This document shows, in pieces, positions 44,237 to 52,758 of a stretch of DNA of 64,000 nucleotides. The first letter of the stretch is position 1. Each line of letters begins with the position of its first letter. Origin of the DNA: Verrucomicrobiota bacterium (GTDB lineage: Bacteria > Verrucomicrobiota > Verrucomicrobiia > Verrucomicrobiales > Akkermansiaceae); contig JAFLEH010000012.1 in assembly GCA_017301995.1 (NCBI GenBank), forward strand, positions 1 through 64,000, given 5' to 3'. Both the position numbers and the translations under genes were made by a program. A model generated the notes under the pieces. The model did no database searches and was not told the origin of the DNA. It was given only the letters and a program-made list of their open reading frames with translations.

Positions 44237-44947
44237 ATGATCCGATTCATCCGACTTATTTCGTGCGTCGCCGTCTTGTGTCTGCCATCCGCGGGTCTGG
44301 CGAAGGAGTCCGCCGATCCCCACGCCAAGTGGGAGCGCGAGATTGCCGCCATCGAAGCGCGGGACAAGGCGAATCCGCCGGGGACCGGCGGGGTATTGTT
44401 CATCGGGTCCTCCACCATCCGGATGTGGAAATCGTTGGCCGCGGATTTTCCCGGGCACAAGGTGATCAACCATGGTTTTGGCGGATCGGAAATCACCGAC
44501 GCAACCCATTTTGCCGCGAGGATCGTGTTTCCCTGCGCCCCCGGCGTGATCTTCCTCCGCTCCGGCGGCAACGACATCAATGCCGGGAAATCGCCCGAGC
44601 GGGTGTTCAGGGACTATCTGGATTTCGTCGCCACCGTTCGCGCCAAGCTGCCGGAGACCCGGATCATTTATCTCGGCCTTTGCCCGACGATCGCCCGAAT
44701 CAACCAGGTTCCCCAAGGCAACACCCTGAACCGGCTGATTAAAGAACATGCCGCAAAGGACAAACTGCTAGGATATGTGGATTGCGAGGACATGACAGTG
44801 GGTGGCGACGGCAAGCCGCGTCCCGAATTGTTCATTGCGGACGGACTCCACCTAAACGACGCGGGCTACAAGCTGCTCGCGGAGCGCACGCGGCCGTTTC
44901 TGCCCGCGCCGGTCAAAGCCCCAGTTCCCGCTCCATCACGCGAATGA
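44237..44947 (+). CDS. Secreted SGNH/GDSL-family hydrolase
   Basis: 236 residues. Signal peptide (FIRLISCVAVLCLPSAGLAK); SGNH blocks: GGVLFIGSSTIRMW with the nucleophilic Ser, INHGFGGSEITD with Gly, FLRSGGNDINAGKS with Asn and ELFIADGLHLNDAGYKLL with Asp/His. Such enzymes often deacetylate oligosaccharides, in line with the adjacent esterase. Its 3' end overlaps the convergent VKOR-DsbA gene by 35 bp, so the last dozen residues (Pro/Ala-rich) are shared coding sequence. Confidence 0.88.
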   Translation: MIRFIRLISCVAVLCLPSAGLAKESADPHAKWEREIAAIEARDKANPPGTGGVLFIGSSTIRMWKSLAADFPGHKVINHGFGGSEITDATHFAARIVFPCAPGVIFLRSGGNDINAGKSPERVFRDYLDFVATVRAKLPETRIIYLGLCPTIARINQVPQGNTLNRLIKEHAAKDKLLGYVDCEDMTVGGDGKPRPELFIADGLHLNDAGYKLLAERTRPFLPAPVKAPVPAPSRE

Positions 44948-46073
44948 AATCCTCCTCGCTCGACGGCAGCCCGTGAACGATCCGTCGGTCCGTCACCAGC
45001 AGCTTCGGCAGCGCGTTGGTCTTGCCCGAGAACATCCTCCAATCGCGCGTGTTCGCGGCGATCAATTCTCCGATCCAAGGGTCAGCCATGAACTTTTCCA
45101 ACGTTTTGGAGTTCAGATTCTCCAGCACGACCTCCCGCGCGGCGGCGGCTGATGATGCCGCCATCAACCGCCCGTGCGATTTTTGATAGGCCGCGGGATC
45201 GGCCCGCCAGAGGGCCAATGCCACGCGCGCGATCTCGCAGGCTTCCGGGTGCTCTCGGTCGCCCTGGTTCATGGAGGTGTTGCATTCGCGGGAAAGCGGC
45301 ACCGGTAAAACGATCACGCAAATGGTGTCCGGGTACCTTGCCCTAAGGGATTCGATGAACCCGTGCATCGTCCGGCAGGCATCGCAGGTGTAGTCGAAAT
45401 ACTCGACCATGACGTGGCGTGCGGCGTGGGGGCCGAGGTGGGGCAAAGAGGCCACGTCGTAGGTCTTCGTTCCGTTTGCAAAGCTGGCTTTGGGGCCTTT
45501 GCCGCGCTCGTGAACCGGCGCGGAATCGGCGTTTCCGATCTCCTCCACTTGGTGGGAGGCCGGAATTGGACCATAAATCTGGCACAAGCCGATTGCCAGT
45601 ATCGTTCCCCACGCCCACATGCCGAAGCGCCGCAGGACAGTGCCGGACGTTTCATCGCGGGCCGCCCGCCGGATCGCGGGGACCGCCGCCGTCAGCGCGA
45701 TTCCGTGCGCCGCCATGCACCACGGACAGAATTTTTCCAACAAAACCGCCTGGACGAAAACAAACCACGCCGCGGCTCCGGCAATCGCGCCGGCCAAAGC
45801 CGCCACCCTGCGCCACCGCCCCCCAAGCACATAATATAACAAAGCAAGCCAAGCGGCAATTCCGCAAGCGGCCACGGGCACCACTCCGAACAGGACCGAC
45901 CACCTCGAAGCGATCACCGACCCGCAGTCGCCGCCGCCGCAGCCTGCCACGGAGCCTCCCTCGAAATGCGCCCATGCCAGATGTCCGCTGATGCCGGCCG
46001 CCGCCAGCGCGAGCGCCACCAGCACGATCTTGAACCCCAGATCGCGAATCGGCATGTCGGAAATATCGTTCAT
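44913..46073 (-). CDS. VKOR-DsbA fusion, disulfide bond formation protein
   Basis: 386 residues. The N-terminal half is a vitamin K epoxide reductase domain with about five membrane segments; its conserved Cys are GCGGGDCGSVIASRWSVLFG (loop) and LLEKFCPWCMAAHGIAL (CxxC). The C-terminal half (from ~190) is a DsbA/thioredoxin fold with VEYFDYTCDACRTMHGF (CDAC active site) and cis-Pro LPKLLVTDRR. Such fusions couple substrate oxidation in the periplasm to quinone reduction, replacing DsbA plus DsbB. All redox Cys are present. Confidence 0.92.
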   Translation of the reverse strand: MNDISDMPIRDLGFKIVLVALALAAAGISGHLAWAHFEGGSVAGCGGGDCGSVIASRWSVLFGVVPVAACGIAAWLALLYYVLGGRWRRVAALAGAIAGAAAWFVFVQAVLLEKFCPWCMAAHGIALTAAVPAIRRAARDETSGTVLRRFGMWAWGTILAIGLCQIYGPIPASHQVEEIGNADSAPVHERGKGPKASFANGTKTYDVASLPHLGPHAARHVMVEYFDYTCDACRTMHGFIESLRARYPDTICVIVLPVPLSRECNTSMNQGDREHPEACEIARVALALWRADPAAYQKSHGRLMAASSAAAAREVVLENLNSKTLEKFMADPWIGELIAANTRDWRMFSGKTNALPKLLVTDRRIVHGLPSSEEDFIRVMERELGL

Positions 46074-46077
46074 CGGA

Positions 46078-47016
46078 TCAGGGGAGGGTCACCCGAAGTC
46101 GCATGAAGCGTTTTCCCGGCGTCGCAGCCGCGGTTGCGTCGCGAACCACCAGCGCCGTCGCCGTGTCGGAAACCACCACCGTATGCCCGGCGCCGGAATA
46201 CCAGTTCACAAGGTCCTGCGAAACTTCAACGGCCAACACCGCGGACGGATGATCGGCGCGCCGTGGCACCGTCAGCCGGAGATATCCGTCCACCAGGGCC
46301 ACGGGAGTGTTCGGCGGCGGCCCGGTCTGTTTCGGTCGCAGACCAAAAACATATTCCAACAAATTTGAAATTCCGTCGCCATCAGGGTCGTCGTCCGGAC
46401 CGTTTTGGGCTTCGCCGGACAGTTCTTCCGCCTTCCATTGCTCCCATGTGGTCGGCGGGGAGACCAAGGTGACGGCGGCGGATTGGATCAGAAACGGCGA
46501 TCCCGAAGAATGGATCGTTCCTAACACGGCGGACGCGTCCTTGGCCTCCCATTCCAGCGGAAAACCCGGTGGTCCTCCGGATGAGGCCGTCGGCCAGGTC
46601 CACGCCGTGTGGCGGAACAGAACCCACTCCGATGGTCCCACTTCGCCCCGGAATCCCCACACATACGCCGTCGCGCCGACCGTGAACGGAGCGGCGTTCG
46701 ATTCCACGGTGAAAACCCCCTCATACCGACGGAATCCGGAATGATAGACCGCGCGGGCGGTTTGCCCGCCGCTGTCCGTGGCCGGCCGCCAGTTCGCCAC
46801 CCAATCCGCCACATTCGCCTGGGTGGGAACGAATCCGTTGGCAAACACCCCGAGTTCGAACCGGAATCCGGAGTCCATCGCGGCGCCTCCGCCTGTCAGG
46901 TTGGTCTGGTTCGCGGCGCTGAACCAGTGGATCTCCGTTGCCGCACACCGTTCCCCCACCGGCCATAGCAGTGGCAGGACTGACAAAATGCGCTTTGATA
47001 ACGGGGAGTTGAACAT
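46078..47016 (-). CDS. Secreted protein with calcium-loop repeat, function unknown
   Basis: 312 residues from MFNSPLSKRILSVLPLLWPV, a signal peptide; the longer in-frame start at 47070 would run upstream of it. The N-terminal ~170 residues are beta-rich with a motif set (IHWFSAANQTNLTGGGAAMD, DSGFRFELGVFANGFVP, WVLFRHTAWTWP) common in uncharacterised Verrucomicrobial secreted proteins. A thrombospondin-type-3-like calcium loop follows (GPDDDPDGDGISNLLEYVFG), then a C-terminal beta domain (PSAVLAVEVSQDLVNWYSG). The same loop closes the 1,612-residue CotH protein. No catalytic motif seen. Confidence 0.75.
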   Translation of the reverse strand: MFNSPLSKRILSVLPLLWPVGERCAATEIHWFSAANQTNLTGGGAAMDSGFRFELGVFANGFVPTQANVADWVANWRPATDSGGQTARAVYHSGFRRYEGVFTVESNAAPFTVGATAYVWGFRGEVGPSEWVLFRHTAWTWPTASSGGPPGFPLEWEAKDASAVLGTIHSSGSPFLIQSAAVTLVSPPTTWEQWKAEELSGEAQNGPDDDPDGDGISNLLEYVFGLRPKQTGPPPNTPVALVDGYLRLTVPRRADHPSAVLAVEVSQDLVNWYSGAGHTVVVSDTATALVVRDATAAATPGKRFMRLRVTLP

Positions 47017-47157
47017 TGGGGGCCGCTCCGGAACGGACGACCCTCTAAACGGAGTCGTTTTATAAGTCAATCTTATTATTCAGGAATTCCCAAACGATAT
47101 CCGGCAGGCTCCCTACATGGGGGAGAGCCTTTTCTGAAATCCGAAGTCCAAGTCGGT

Positions 47158-47527
47158 TTGGACGCCCGGATTACCGCTGAACCGGGCGAATGCGAGATCG
47201 ACTGGCGCAAAGCGGCGGCCCCGAAGGGGGACTGCCGGAACCGTCGCCACCGCCACCGACATCGCCGATCTCCAGGGCCGCCCCGTCCCCGCGGGCGGCG
47301 AAGCCGTCTGGTTTCCTCAAGGAGCGTGGGGCGTCTCGCCCACATCCACAACCTACTACCGCTATGACAGATGGAACCGCATCGCCGGATACGACGGAGC
47401 CGGAGTCCTTCAGGACACCTTCGCCTGGGGCCTCGATCTGTCCGGATCCATGCAGGGTGCCGGCGGCGTCGGCGGCTTGCCTTCCATGGTTGACGTCGGC
47501 ACATCCGTCCGCTACTATCCAACCTAA
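47158..47527 (+). pseudogene. Rhs/YD-repeat core remnant, 5'-truncated
   Basis: From about 47231 to the TAA at 47525, one frame reads YYRYDRWNRIAGYDGAG then FAWGLDLSGSMQGAGGVGG and SVRYYPT. YD-repeat plus WGLDLSGS(x)QGAGGVGGL is the hallmark of the RHS-repeat-associated core of Verrucomicrobial Rhs proteins. There is no start and no upstream Rhs barrel; codons 47158-47240 are open in a different frame (ARITAEPGECEIDWRKA), which suggests a frameshift joining two pieces. The core stops where the variable C-terminal toxin tip would begin. Confidence 0.7.
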
Positions 47528-47626
47528 ATGACAACTTCGACAGCAATGGATCAGGCATTCTCGGTGTTTTGACGCACGGATTTGTCATTTCCGTATGTCC
47601 CTCTAATTATGAGACGCTTAATAGGT

Positions 47627-48649
47627 ATGAAACCCTTCATGACGATCATGTGCTTGGCGGCGCTGCCTCTAGGTTTGATAGCTTGCAGCCGAATTCGAAC
47701 GAACGCAAACGCGACAGAGTTGGATCCAGGGATGATCGGTTCCGTGCGCTCATCCCCACCTCTTGACTCTGGTCGGCCCAAGGTGAACGTATTGTCTCGA
47801 GAGCCAAGTCACACGCAGATCATAGCAACCAAGAAGCGGATAATCTCACTCGCGAAAATTTTCCTTGATTCCTTCAACAAAGCGGAATGTAGCGCCTATT
47901 TCGCTGAAGAATACCCTCCCGCAATATACTACGATCTGATTGTCAGAAGGTACCATGTTTTTGTAGAAAGGGGGGAACCTAATGATGTAATCGAGATGAT
48001 ATTTGATGATTCTGCCGAGAAAGGGACTATCCGTCTTGAAAACCGAATTGAAAAAAGCCGAATTCTAATAGGCGACCCGCCTACAAGGGACACGCTTTGG
48101 GACATCTGTGAGCTTTTGGAAATTACCAGGTTCAAGGCGATTGTCGATATGTACTTTACAAATGGCAGACCCAAGGAGGAATTGATGAAAATTCTAAGTT
48201 CCCCAACGAATCAGAATCTATCGGAGTTGGATTCGACGAAGGTTGGGGCCCCATGCTCATCCCCAACTGTTGGGTCTGGCCGCTTCAATAACGCGTTAGC
48301 CGCCGAATCAAGGGATACGCAAATAATAGCAACTAGAGACCGAATAGTCTCTCGTGCGGAGCTTTTTCTTGAATCCTTCGAGTACCGTGAAGAATATTTC
48401 AACAAAGAATACCCTCCAGATATTGAGTATGATCTCGTGACAGATAGATTTTATGTGTTTCTTGACGGAGGGCTCAATGGCAGTAGGATCACCATGGTGC
48501 TTGATAAGGCCCTTAGGAATGCAAATCTTATTTTTCCTTCTGGAATTGGATTAGGTGATGCGCCCACTGGGAACATGACGAGTAAGAAAGACTGTCAGCT
48601 TTTTGCAATTAACAGGTTTAAGGTACTCCTCGATAGGACGATGAAATGA
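47627..48649 (+). CDS. Lipoprotein with two copies of an unknown domain, AT-richer than neighbours
   Basis: 340 residues from MKPFMTIMCLAALPLGLIAC, a lipoprotein signal with lipobox LIAC; upstream ATG/TTG starts are possible. Residues ~75-190 and ~235-340 are two copies of one domain: each has DTQIIAT or HTQIIATKKRI..., then NKEYPPDIEYDLV or AEEYPPAIYYDLI, a fxVFxxxG strand, IGDPPT or LGDAPT, and a closing RFKxxxD helix. Base composition and codons (many AAT, ATA, AGG) are clearly AT-richer than the rest of the window, typical of genes that follow Rhs tips. It may be an immunity-type or orphan accessory protein; no function assigned. Confidence 0.75.
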   Translation: MKPFMTIMCLAALPLGLIACSRIRTNANATELDPGMIGSVRSSPPLDSGRPKVNVLSREPSHTQIIATKKRIISLAKIFLDSFNKAECSAYFAEEYPPAIYYDLIVRRYHVFVERGEPNDVIEMIFDDSAEKGTIRLENRIEKSRILIGDPPTRDTLWDICELLEITRFKAIVDMYFTNGRPKEELMKILSSPTNQNLSELDSTKVGAPCSSPTVGSGRFNNALAAESRDTQIIATRDRIVSRAELFLESFEYREEYFNKEYPPDIEYDLVTDRFYVFLDGGLNGSRITMVLDKALRNANLIFPSGIGLGDAPTGNMTSKKDCQLFAINRFKVLLDRTMK

Positions 48650-48840
48650 ACTCGCGTGCCATCGCAATGAACCCACACGCCAACCAATTTGCAATTTTTG
48701 GTCCGCGCGGCTGTAAGTGTCGGGTGGTGCCACAGTGCCGCCCTGATCATTCCGTTGAACCGGATGCCCCGCGATAGCCGGGCGGAGGCAACACGTCCTC
48801 GGATTCCCGAATTCCGGCTTGGACACCCGAAAACCGTAGC

Positions 48841-49845
48841 TCACCCGCGGTTGAACCGCTCGAGGTGGACGGCGACGCATTCGGATTGGGGCAGGATGCG
48901 TTTTTCGATGGAGATGGCCACGGATTCCAGCGGATGGTTGGCTAGGAGAAAATCCGCGATCTCCTCCGCGAGGGTCTCGATGAGGTGGCGCGGACGGGAT
49001 ACCGCGAGGGTCTCGATCTCGGTGACCACACGGTGGTAGTCCACGGTGCGTGCGATGTCGTCCCCGAGGTTTCCGAAACCGCGGCGCGGGATCATGCGGA
49101 TGGTGGCATGGACCTGTTGGGGGATGGCGCGTTCCTCGTCGGGTACGCCGATTTGGACGGTTAGGGAAAGCCGGCGGATTTCGATCGCGTCCATTGGCCG
49201 GACGGCGCCGCGTCGCGGGCTTGGGCTGCGGCCCAGCAGTTCGCGCAGGACCTTGAGATCCGGGACGGTTAGATCGGGACGCACGGCGGCGAGCACTTCC
49301 GAGTGCTGGTAGCCGGTCAGGACGGCGACCGAAGCGATCCCGCCGTGGCGCGCGGTTTCCACGTCGTGGGTCATGTCCCCCACGAACACGGTGGCCGCGG
49401 GATCCAGGCCGTGGGTTTCCAGGATGCGGTGGATGACCTCGCGTTTGTCGAGCACGCCCGCGTAGGTGGCTTCGAAAAACCGCTCGAACCCGAAATCGCG
49501 GAGTTGACCGAGGAAGGCGTTCTCGTCCATTGATGTTAGAACGAAGGCGCGGATCCCGGACGCGGCGCACCACTCCAGTTTTTCCCGGGCGTGGGGCAGG
49601 ACGGTCACGGGGCTTTTCGCGGCGGCGAAGGCGGCGCGGAAATGCTCCTCCAGCTCGGCCAGAGGCACATCCGGCAGCATTTCGGCGTAGAATTCGCGGT
49701 AGGGCAGCCGGAATTTCCGCCGGAACCCCTCGCGGTCCAGTGCGGCGATGCCGTAGCGGGAAAGAACGGCGTTGGTCGCCTCGATCACCGGGCCCAGATC
49801 GTCAACCAGAGTGCCGGACCAATCGAAAATGATGTTGTCGAACAT
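48841..49845 (-). CDS. folB: HAD phosphatase-dihydroneopterin aldolase fusion
   Basis: 334 residues in one frame. Residues 1-~205 are a HAD phosphatase of the phosphoglycolate type: motif I FDWSGTLVDD (nucleophile Asp8; the usual second Asp is Ser10), motif II FVLTSMDENA, motif III DKREVI and motif IV FVGDMTHDVETARHGGI. Residues 218-334 are FolB: LTVQIGVPDEERAIPQQ with the substrate-site Glu, DIARTVDYHRVVTEIETLAV with the conserved Tyr, HLIETLAEEIADFLL and SIEKRI with the catalytic Lys. FolB makes 6-hydroxymethyl-dihydropterin in folate synthesis. Met218 could also serve as an internal start. Last gene of a ferredoxin-dciA-like operon, 12 bp after dciA. Confidence 0.88.
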   Translation of the reverse strand: MFDNIIFDWSGTLVDDLGPVIEATNAVLSRYGIAALDREGFRRKFRLPYREFYAEMLPDVPLAELEEHFRAAFAAAKSPVTVLPHAREKLEWCAASGIRAFVLTSMDENAFLGQLRDFGFERFFEATYAGVLDKREVIHRILETHGLDPAATVFVGDMTHDVETARHGGIASVAVLTGYQHSEVLAAVRPDLTVPDLKVLRELLGRSPSPRRGAVRPMDAIEIRRLSLTVQIGVPDEERAIPQQVHATIRMIPRRGFGNLGDDIARTVDYHRVVTEIETLAVSRPRHLIETLAEEIADFLLANHPLESVAISIEKRILPQSECVAVHLERFNRG

Positions 49846-49857
49846 GGAAAATGGTGG

Positions 49858-50238
49858 TTACCCGTGGGTGAAACGGATCGCCTTGATGCGGTCCCGGCCG
49901 AGTTTTTCGCGGACGCGTTCCAGCAGCATCGGCTTCATCTGCTCGAGGTGGAATTTCATCGCGGGCTGGGTGACCTGGAGAACGAGGATGCCATCCCTCA
50001 CGGACGATGGTTGGGAATGGCGGGCGATGAATTCGCCGGCCAACTCTTTCCAGGTGTTGCGGACCTCCGTTTCATCGAGTCCGTCGGCCATGCCCGCCGC
50101 GCGCAGGCCTCGCATGATGGCGGCAACGAAATCCGAGGCGTGGCGGATACCGGCCTCCGGGTCCTGCGCTTCGTCGTAGCCGCGCCACTCACGCAGGACT
50201 TCCTCGCGGAAAACCTGGGCACGCGATTTGCGGCTCAT
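49858..50238 (-). CDS. DciA-like DUF721 protein, probable replicative helicase loader
   Basis: 126 residues from MSRKSRAQVFREEVLREWRG at 50238. The DUF721/DciA core is seen in VRNTWKELAGEFIARHSQPS, then GILVLQVTQPAMKFHLEQMK and MLLERVREKLGRDRIKAIRF, the KH-like fold of DciA. DciA helps load DnaB onto DNA in bacteria that lack DnaC/DnaI. Between a ferredoxin gene (14 bp upstream) and the HAD-FolB gene (12 bp downstream) on the same strand. Confidence 0.82.
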   Translation of the reverse strand: MSRKSRAQVFREEVLREWRGYDEAQDPEAGIRHASDFVAAIMRGLRAAGMADGLDETEVRNTWKELAGEFIARHSQPSSVRDGILVLQVTQPAMKFHLEQMKPMLLERVREKLGRDRIKAIRFTHG

Positions 50239-50252
50239 GGGACGTGCGGCGA

Positions 50253-50489
50253 TCAATCTTCGCCGTCTTCGCCGATCGCCTCAACCGGGCAACCTTCGAT
50301 CGCCTCGCGGCATTGGGCGAGTTCCTCGTCGTTTTCGGGCTGCTTGGTGACGTAGGAATAGCCTTCGTCTTCGGCGCGGGAGAAATTGTTAGGAGCGGTC
50401 TCGCGGCACAGGTCGCAATCGATGCACTGGCTGTCCACGTAGAATTTTCCGGGAACGTTGGAGCTGTTTCTGTCGTCTCTGTCTGCCAT
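50253..50489 (-). CDS. Small 4Fe-4S ferredoxin
   Basis: 78 residues from MADRDDRNSSN. Cluster ligands are Cys in YVDSQCIDCDLCRETAPNNF (C-x2-C-x2-C) and EGCPVEAI (CP), with one extra Cys in LAQCREAIEG. This is the single-cluster ferredoxin type found in many environmental bacteria, a one-electron carrier in the cytoplasm. First gene of the three-gene minus-strand operon. Confidence 0.9.
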   Translation of the reverse strand: MADRDDRNSSNVPGKFYVDSQCIDCDLCRETAPNNFSRAEDEGYSYVTKQPENDEELAQCREAIEGCPVEAIGEDGED

Positions 50490-50645
50490 GGTGGTAAGGT
50501 TGGAGTTTGCGCGCCCTGCTTGCGCGGTTCCGGGCGGAATGGCAAGGATTTTAATACGGACGCGATGATTTTTCGGCAGCGGAGCGGCAAAATCGCGATT
50601 CGGGCTGGCCAAAACGGGGAATCGCGGCTACCAGTCCCACCTCGC

Positions 50646-51842
50646 ATGACACCCGAGCCGCCATCCACACCCGATGGGCAGCAGTTGCCGCCCCGCCACC
50701 GCCCCACGGCGGACAATCTCGCCAAGGACACCACCGAGCGGGATCTGTGGGATTTGGATGATCTGGTGATCAGTGACTCCGATGGTCCCCCGCAGGCGTC
50801 CATCGAGCCGATTCGGCGCAACCGGGTGCCAGTCGCTCCCGAGCCGAGGGCGGTTCCGGCGAAGCCCGCCGAGCCCAAAGCGGCCTCCAACATTCCCGTG
50901 CTCGGGGGCAGGTCGAGCGTAATGCGGAGGGTATCCAAGGCCGACCGTGGCCGCAATCCGTTGGCGGGGCCGGCCGGAGCAGGAAATGAACCCGGCGCCC
51001 GTCCCGTGGTGCCCTCGGTTGACCGGGTGGAAACCACGTTTGATGAGCTGGAGGATTGGGACGATTCGGTTAGTGCGGGGATTTCCGGTCCCATTGAGGA
51101 GGTGTTCGACGAGTTGTCCGAAAGCGTGGATGATGCGGGTGTTACTGCCGCGCCTGCCGAGATGATCGGGAACGAGGTTGTCGTGGAGCAGGAGGATCTG
51201 CCTCCGCTCCGGACATCGGAGGAGCCCGAACCCGCCGCAGTGGCTGGCGATGACAGGATGGACGAATTCTCGCCCAGGTCGGTTTCGGGCGCCGCCCATG
51301 TGACCGAACGCCCGAAGCTCGTGCTGAACGGGATCGAGAAGATTGGTATGGCCTGCCTGATGCTTGTGCTTTTGGTGGGTGGGGTGTGGGCCTACCGCAG
51401 TACGGTTAGCAAGTTGGATTCGGGAAGCAGGAAGACCGACACGGAACTGCCGGTTGCCGGTTCGCATGTGAAAATCAGCAAGGTTGAAACCTTTTGGCGC
51501 GCTCCGGTCACCACCGGCGACAATCGCGAAATCGTGCGGCGTGGCGTGGTTCTCATCCCGGTGGTGGAGGTTTCCGTCTCCGGCAAAGGTGCGGTCCGCT
51601 TGCTGTTCAGCGACGACAAGGGCAACGACGTCGGCGATCCGATGGTGCGCGCTGTGGACGGCGAATCCACCCTGGTGATACCCGCCACGGTGGGTTTCGA
51701 GGACATTTCCGCCCATGCCGCCTATCAGGCCGGTCTGACCAAGCCCTGGTCGGTTCGCGTTGCCGAGGCTCCCTCGGCGGGCGCGTCCGGCGCCGATTTC
51801 AAGGATCTGGCGAAGGCCCGGATCAGCCCCAATCTCCGTTAG
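50646..51842 (+). CDS. Single-pass membrane protein with long disordered cytoplasmic region
   Basis: 398 residues from MTPEPPSTPDGQQLPPRHRP. The first ~230 residues are acidic/Pro-rich and low in order (DLWDLDDLVISDSDGPPQ, FDELEDWDDSVSAGISGP). One membrane helix follows (GMACLMLVLLVGGVWAYRST), then a ~140-residue extracytoplasmic beta domain (GVVLIPVVEVSVSGKGAVRL). The domain layout suits a scaffold or regulatory adaptor. No family is recognised. Forty bases ahead of the coproheme decarboxylase gene. Confidence 0.75.
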   Translation: MTPEPPSTPDGQQLPPRHRPTADNLAKDTTERDLWDLDDLVISDSDGPPQASIEPIRRNRVPVAPEPRAVPAKPAEPKAASNIPVLGGRSSVMRRVSKADRGRNPLAGPAGAGNEPGARPVVPSVDRVETTFDELEDWDDSVSAGISGPIEEVFDELSESVDDAGVTAAPAEMIGNEVVVEQEDLPPLRTSEEPEPAAVAGDDRMDEFSPRSVSGAAHVTERPKLVLNGIEKIGMACLMLVLLVGGVWAYRSTVSKLDSGSRKTDTELPVAGSHVKISKVETFWRAPVTTGDNREIVRRGVVLIPVVEVSVSGKGAVRLLFSDDKGNDVGDPMVRAVDGESTLVIPATVGFEDISAHAAYQAGLTKPWSVRVAEAPSAGASGADFKDLAKARISPNLR

Positions 51843-51882
51843 TCCCAGGAACCGCAGTTTCCGATTCATTCATTCATCCGCC

Positions 51883-52734
51883 ATGTCCGACACCCCCGCT
51901 CCCGTCCCGAATCCGTCCGATATTCCCGTGCTGGCACCCCGCGAGGGCTGGCACGTGCTGCATTTGTTCTATCAAATCGACCACGCCCAGTGGGCCTGCC
52001 TGACCGATGAGGAAAAACGGCAGGCGAAGGTCGGCCTGACCGAGTTGGTGAGCGAGATCCGCGCCACGCCGGACACCCAGTTGCTGCTGCTGGCGATGGC
52101 CTCTCCCAAGTCGGATCTCGGATTTATCCTGCTCACGCCCGATTTGCAAACCGCCAATGCCTACGAGAAACAGATCACTCTTTCGTTAGGCCCGGATATT
52201 CTGAATCCGGTGTACTCCTATCTCTCGATCACTGAACGTTCGGAATACACTCCGACCCGCGAGGAGCACGCGGCCGAGGTGCTGATCGGCCAGAAAGGTC
52301 TGGCGGAAGGCAGCCCGGAGTTCGAGACCGCGCTCAAGGAGTTCGACACCCGGATGGCACATTACACGAAGTTCCGCCTCTATCCGGCGCTGCCGGATTG
52401 GCCGGTGATCTGTTTCTATCCGATGTCGAAACGCCGCAGCGGCAACGACAATTGGTATTCGCTGCCGTTTGTCGAACGCCGGAAGCTGATGGAAGGCCAC
52501 GCCCGCGTGGGCCGCACCTACGCCGGACGGATCCTCCAGATGATCACCGGATCGACCGGTCTCGACGAATACGAGTGGGGCGTCACCCTGCTGGCCAAGG
52601 ACACCTTCGACGTGAAGGCGATCGTTTACGAAATGCGCTTCGACGAGGTTTCCGCGCGCTATGCGGACTTCGGGGACTTCTACATCGGCATGCAGCTTCC
52701 GCTGGACGTGCTGTTCCGGCGATTGTGCCTCTGA
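51883..52734 (+). CDS. hemQ: Coproheme decarboxylase (HemQ/ChdC, chlorite dismutase family)
   Basis: 283 residues from MSDTPAPVPNPSDIPVLAPR; the earlier in-frame start runs into the upstream gene. Family marks: WHVLHLFYQIDHAQW at the start, CFYPMSKRRSGNDNWYSLPF, ERRKLMEGHARVGRTYAGRI with the proximal His, MITGSTGLDEYEWGVTLLAK and YEMRFDEVSARYADFGDFYI. HemQ converts coproheme III to heme b in the coproporphyrin-dependent route used by monoderms and several other phyla. Its presence suggests that heme synthesis here runs through coproheme. Confidence 0.9.
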   Translation: MSDTPAPVPNPSDIPVLAPREGWHVLHLFYQIDHAQWACLTDEEKRQAKVGLTELVSEIRATPDTQLLLLAMASPKSDLGFILLTPDLQTANAYEKQITLSLGPDILNPVYSYLSITERSEYTPTREEHAAEVLIGQKGLAEGSPEFETALKEFDTRMAHYTKFRLYPALPDWPVICFYPMSKRRSGNDNWYSLPFVERRKLMEGHARVGRTYAGRILQMITGSTGLDEYEWGVTLLAKDTFDVKAIVYEMRFDEVSARYADFGDFYIGMQLPLDVLFRRLCL

Positions 52735-52758
52735 TCCGCCGCATCCATCCGAATTGAC

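Noticed and set aside
48551..49573. 340-residue Arg/Pro-rich minus-strand frame
   Set aside because: Out-of-frame reading of the HAD-FolB gene with RRPPR-type low complexity; no plausible fold.
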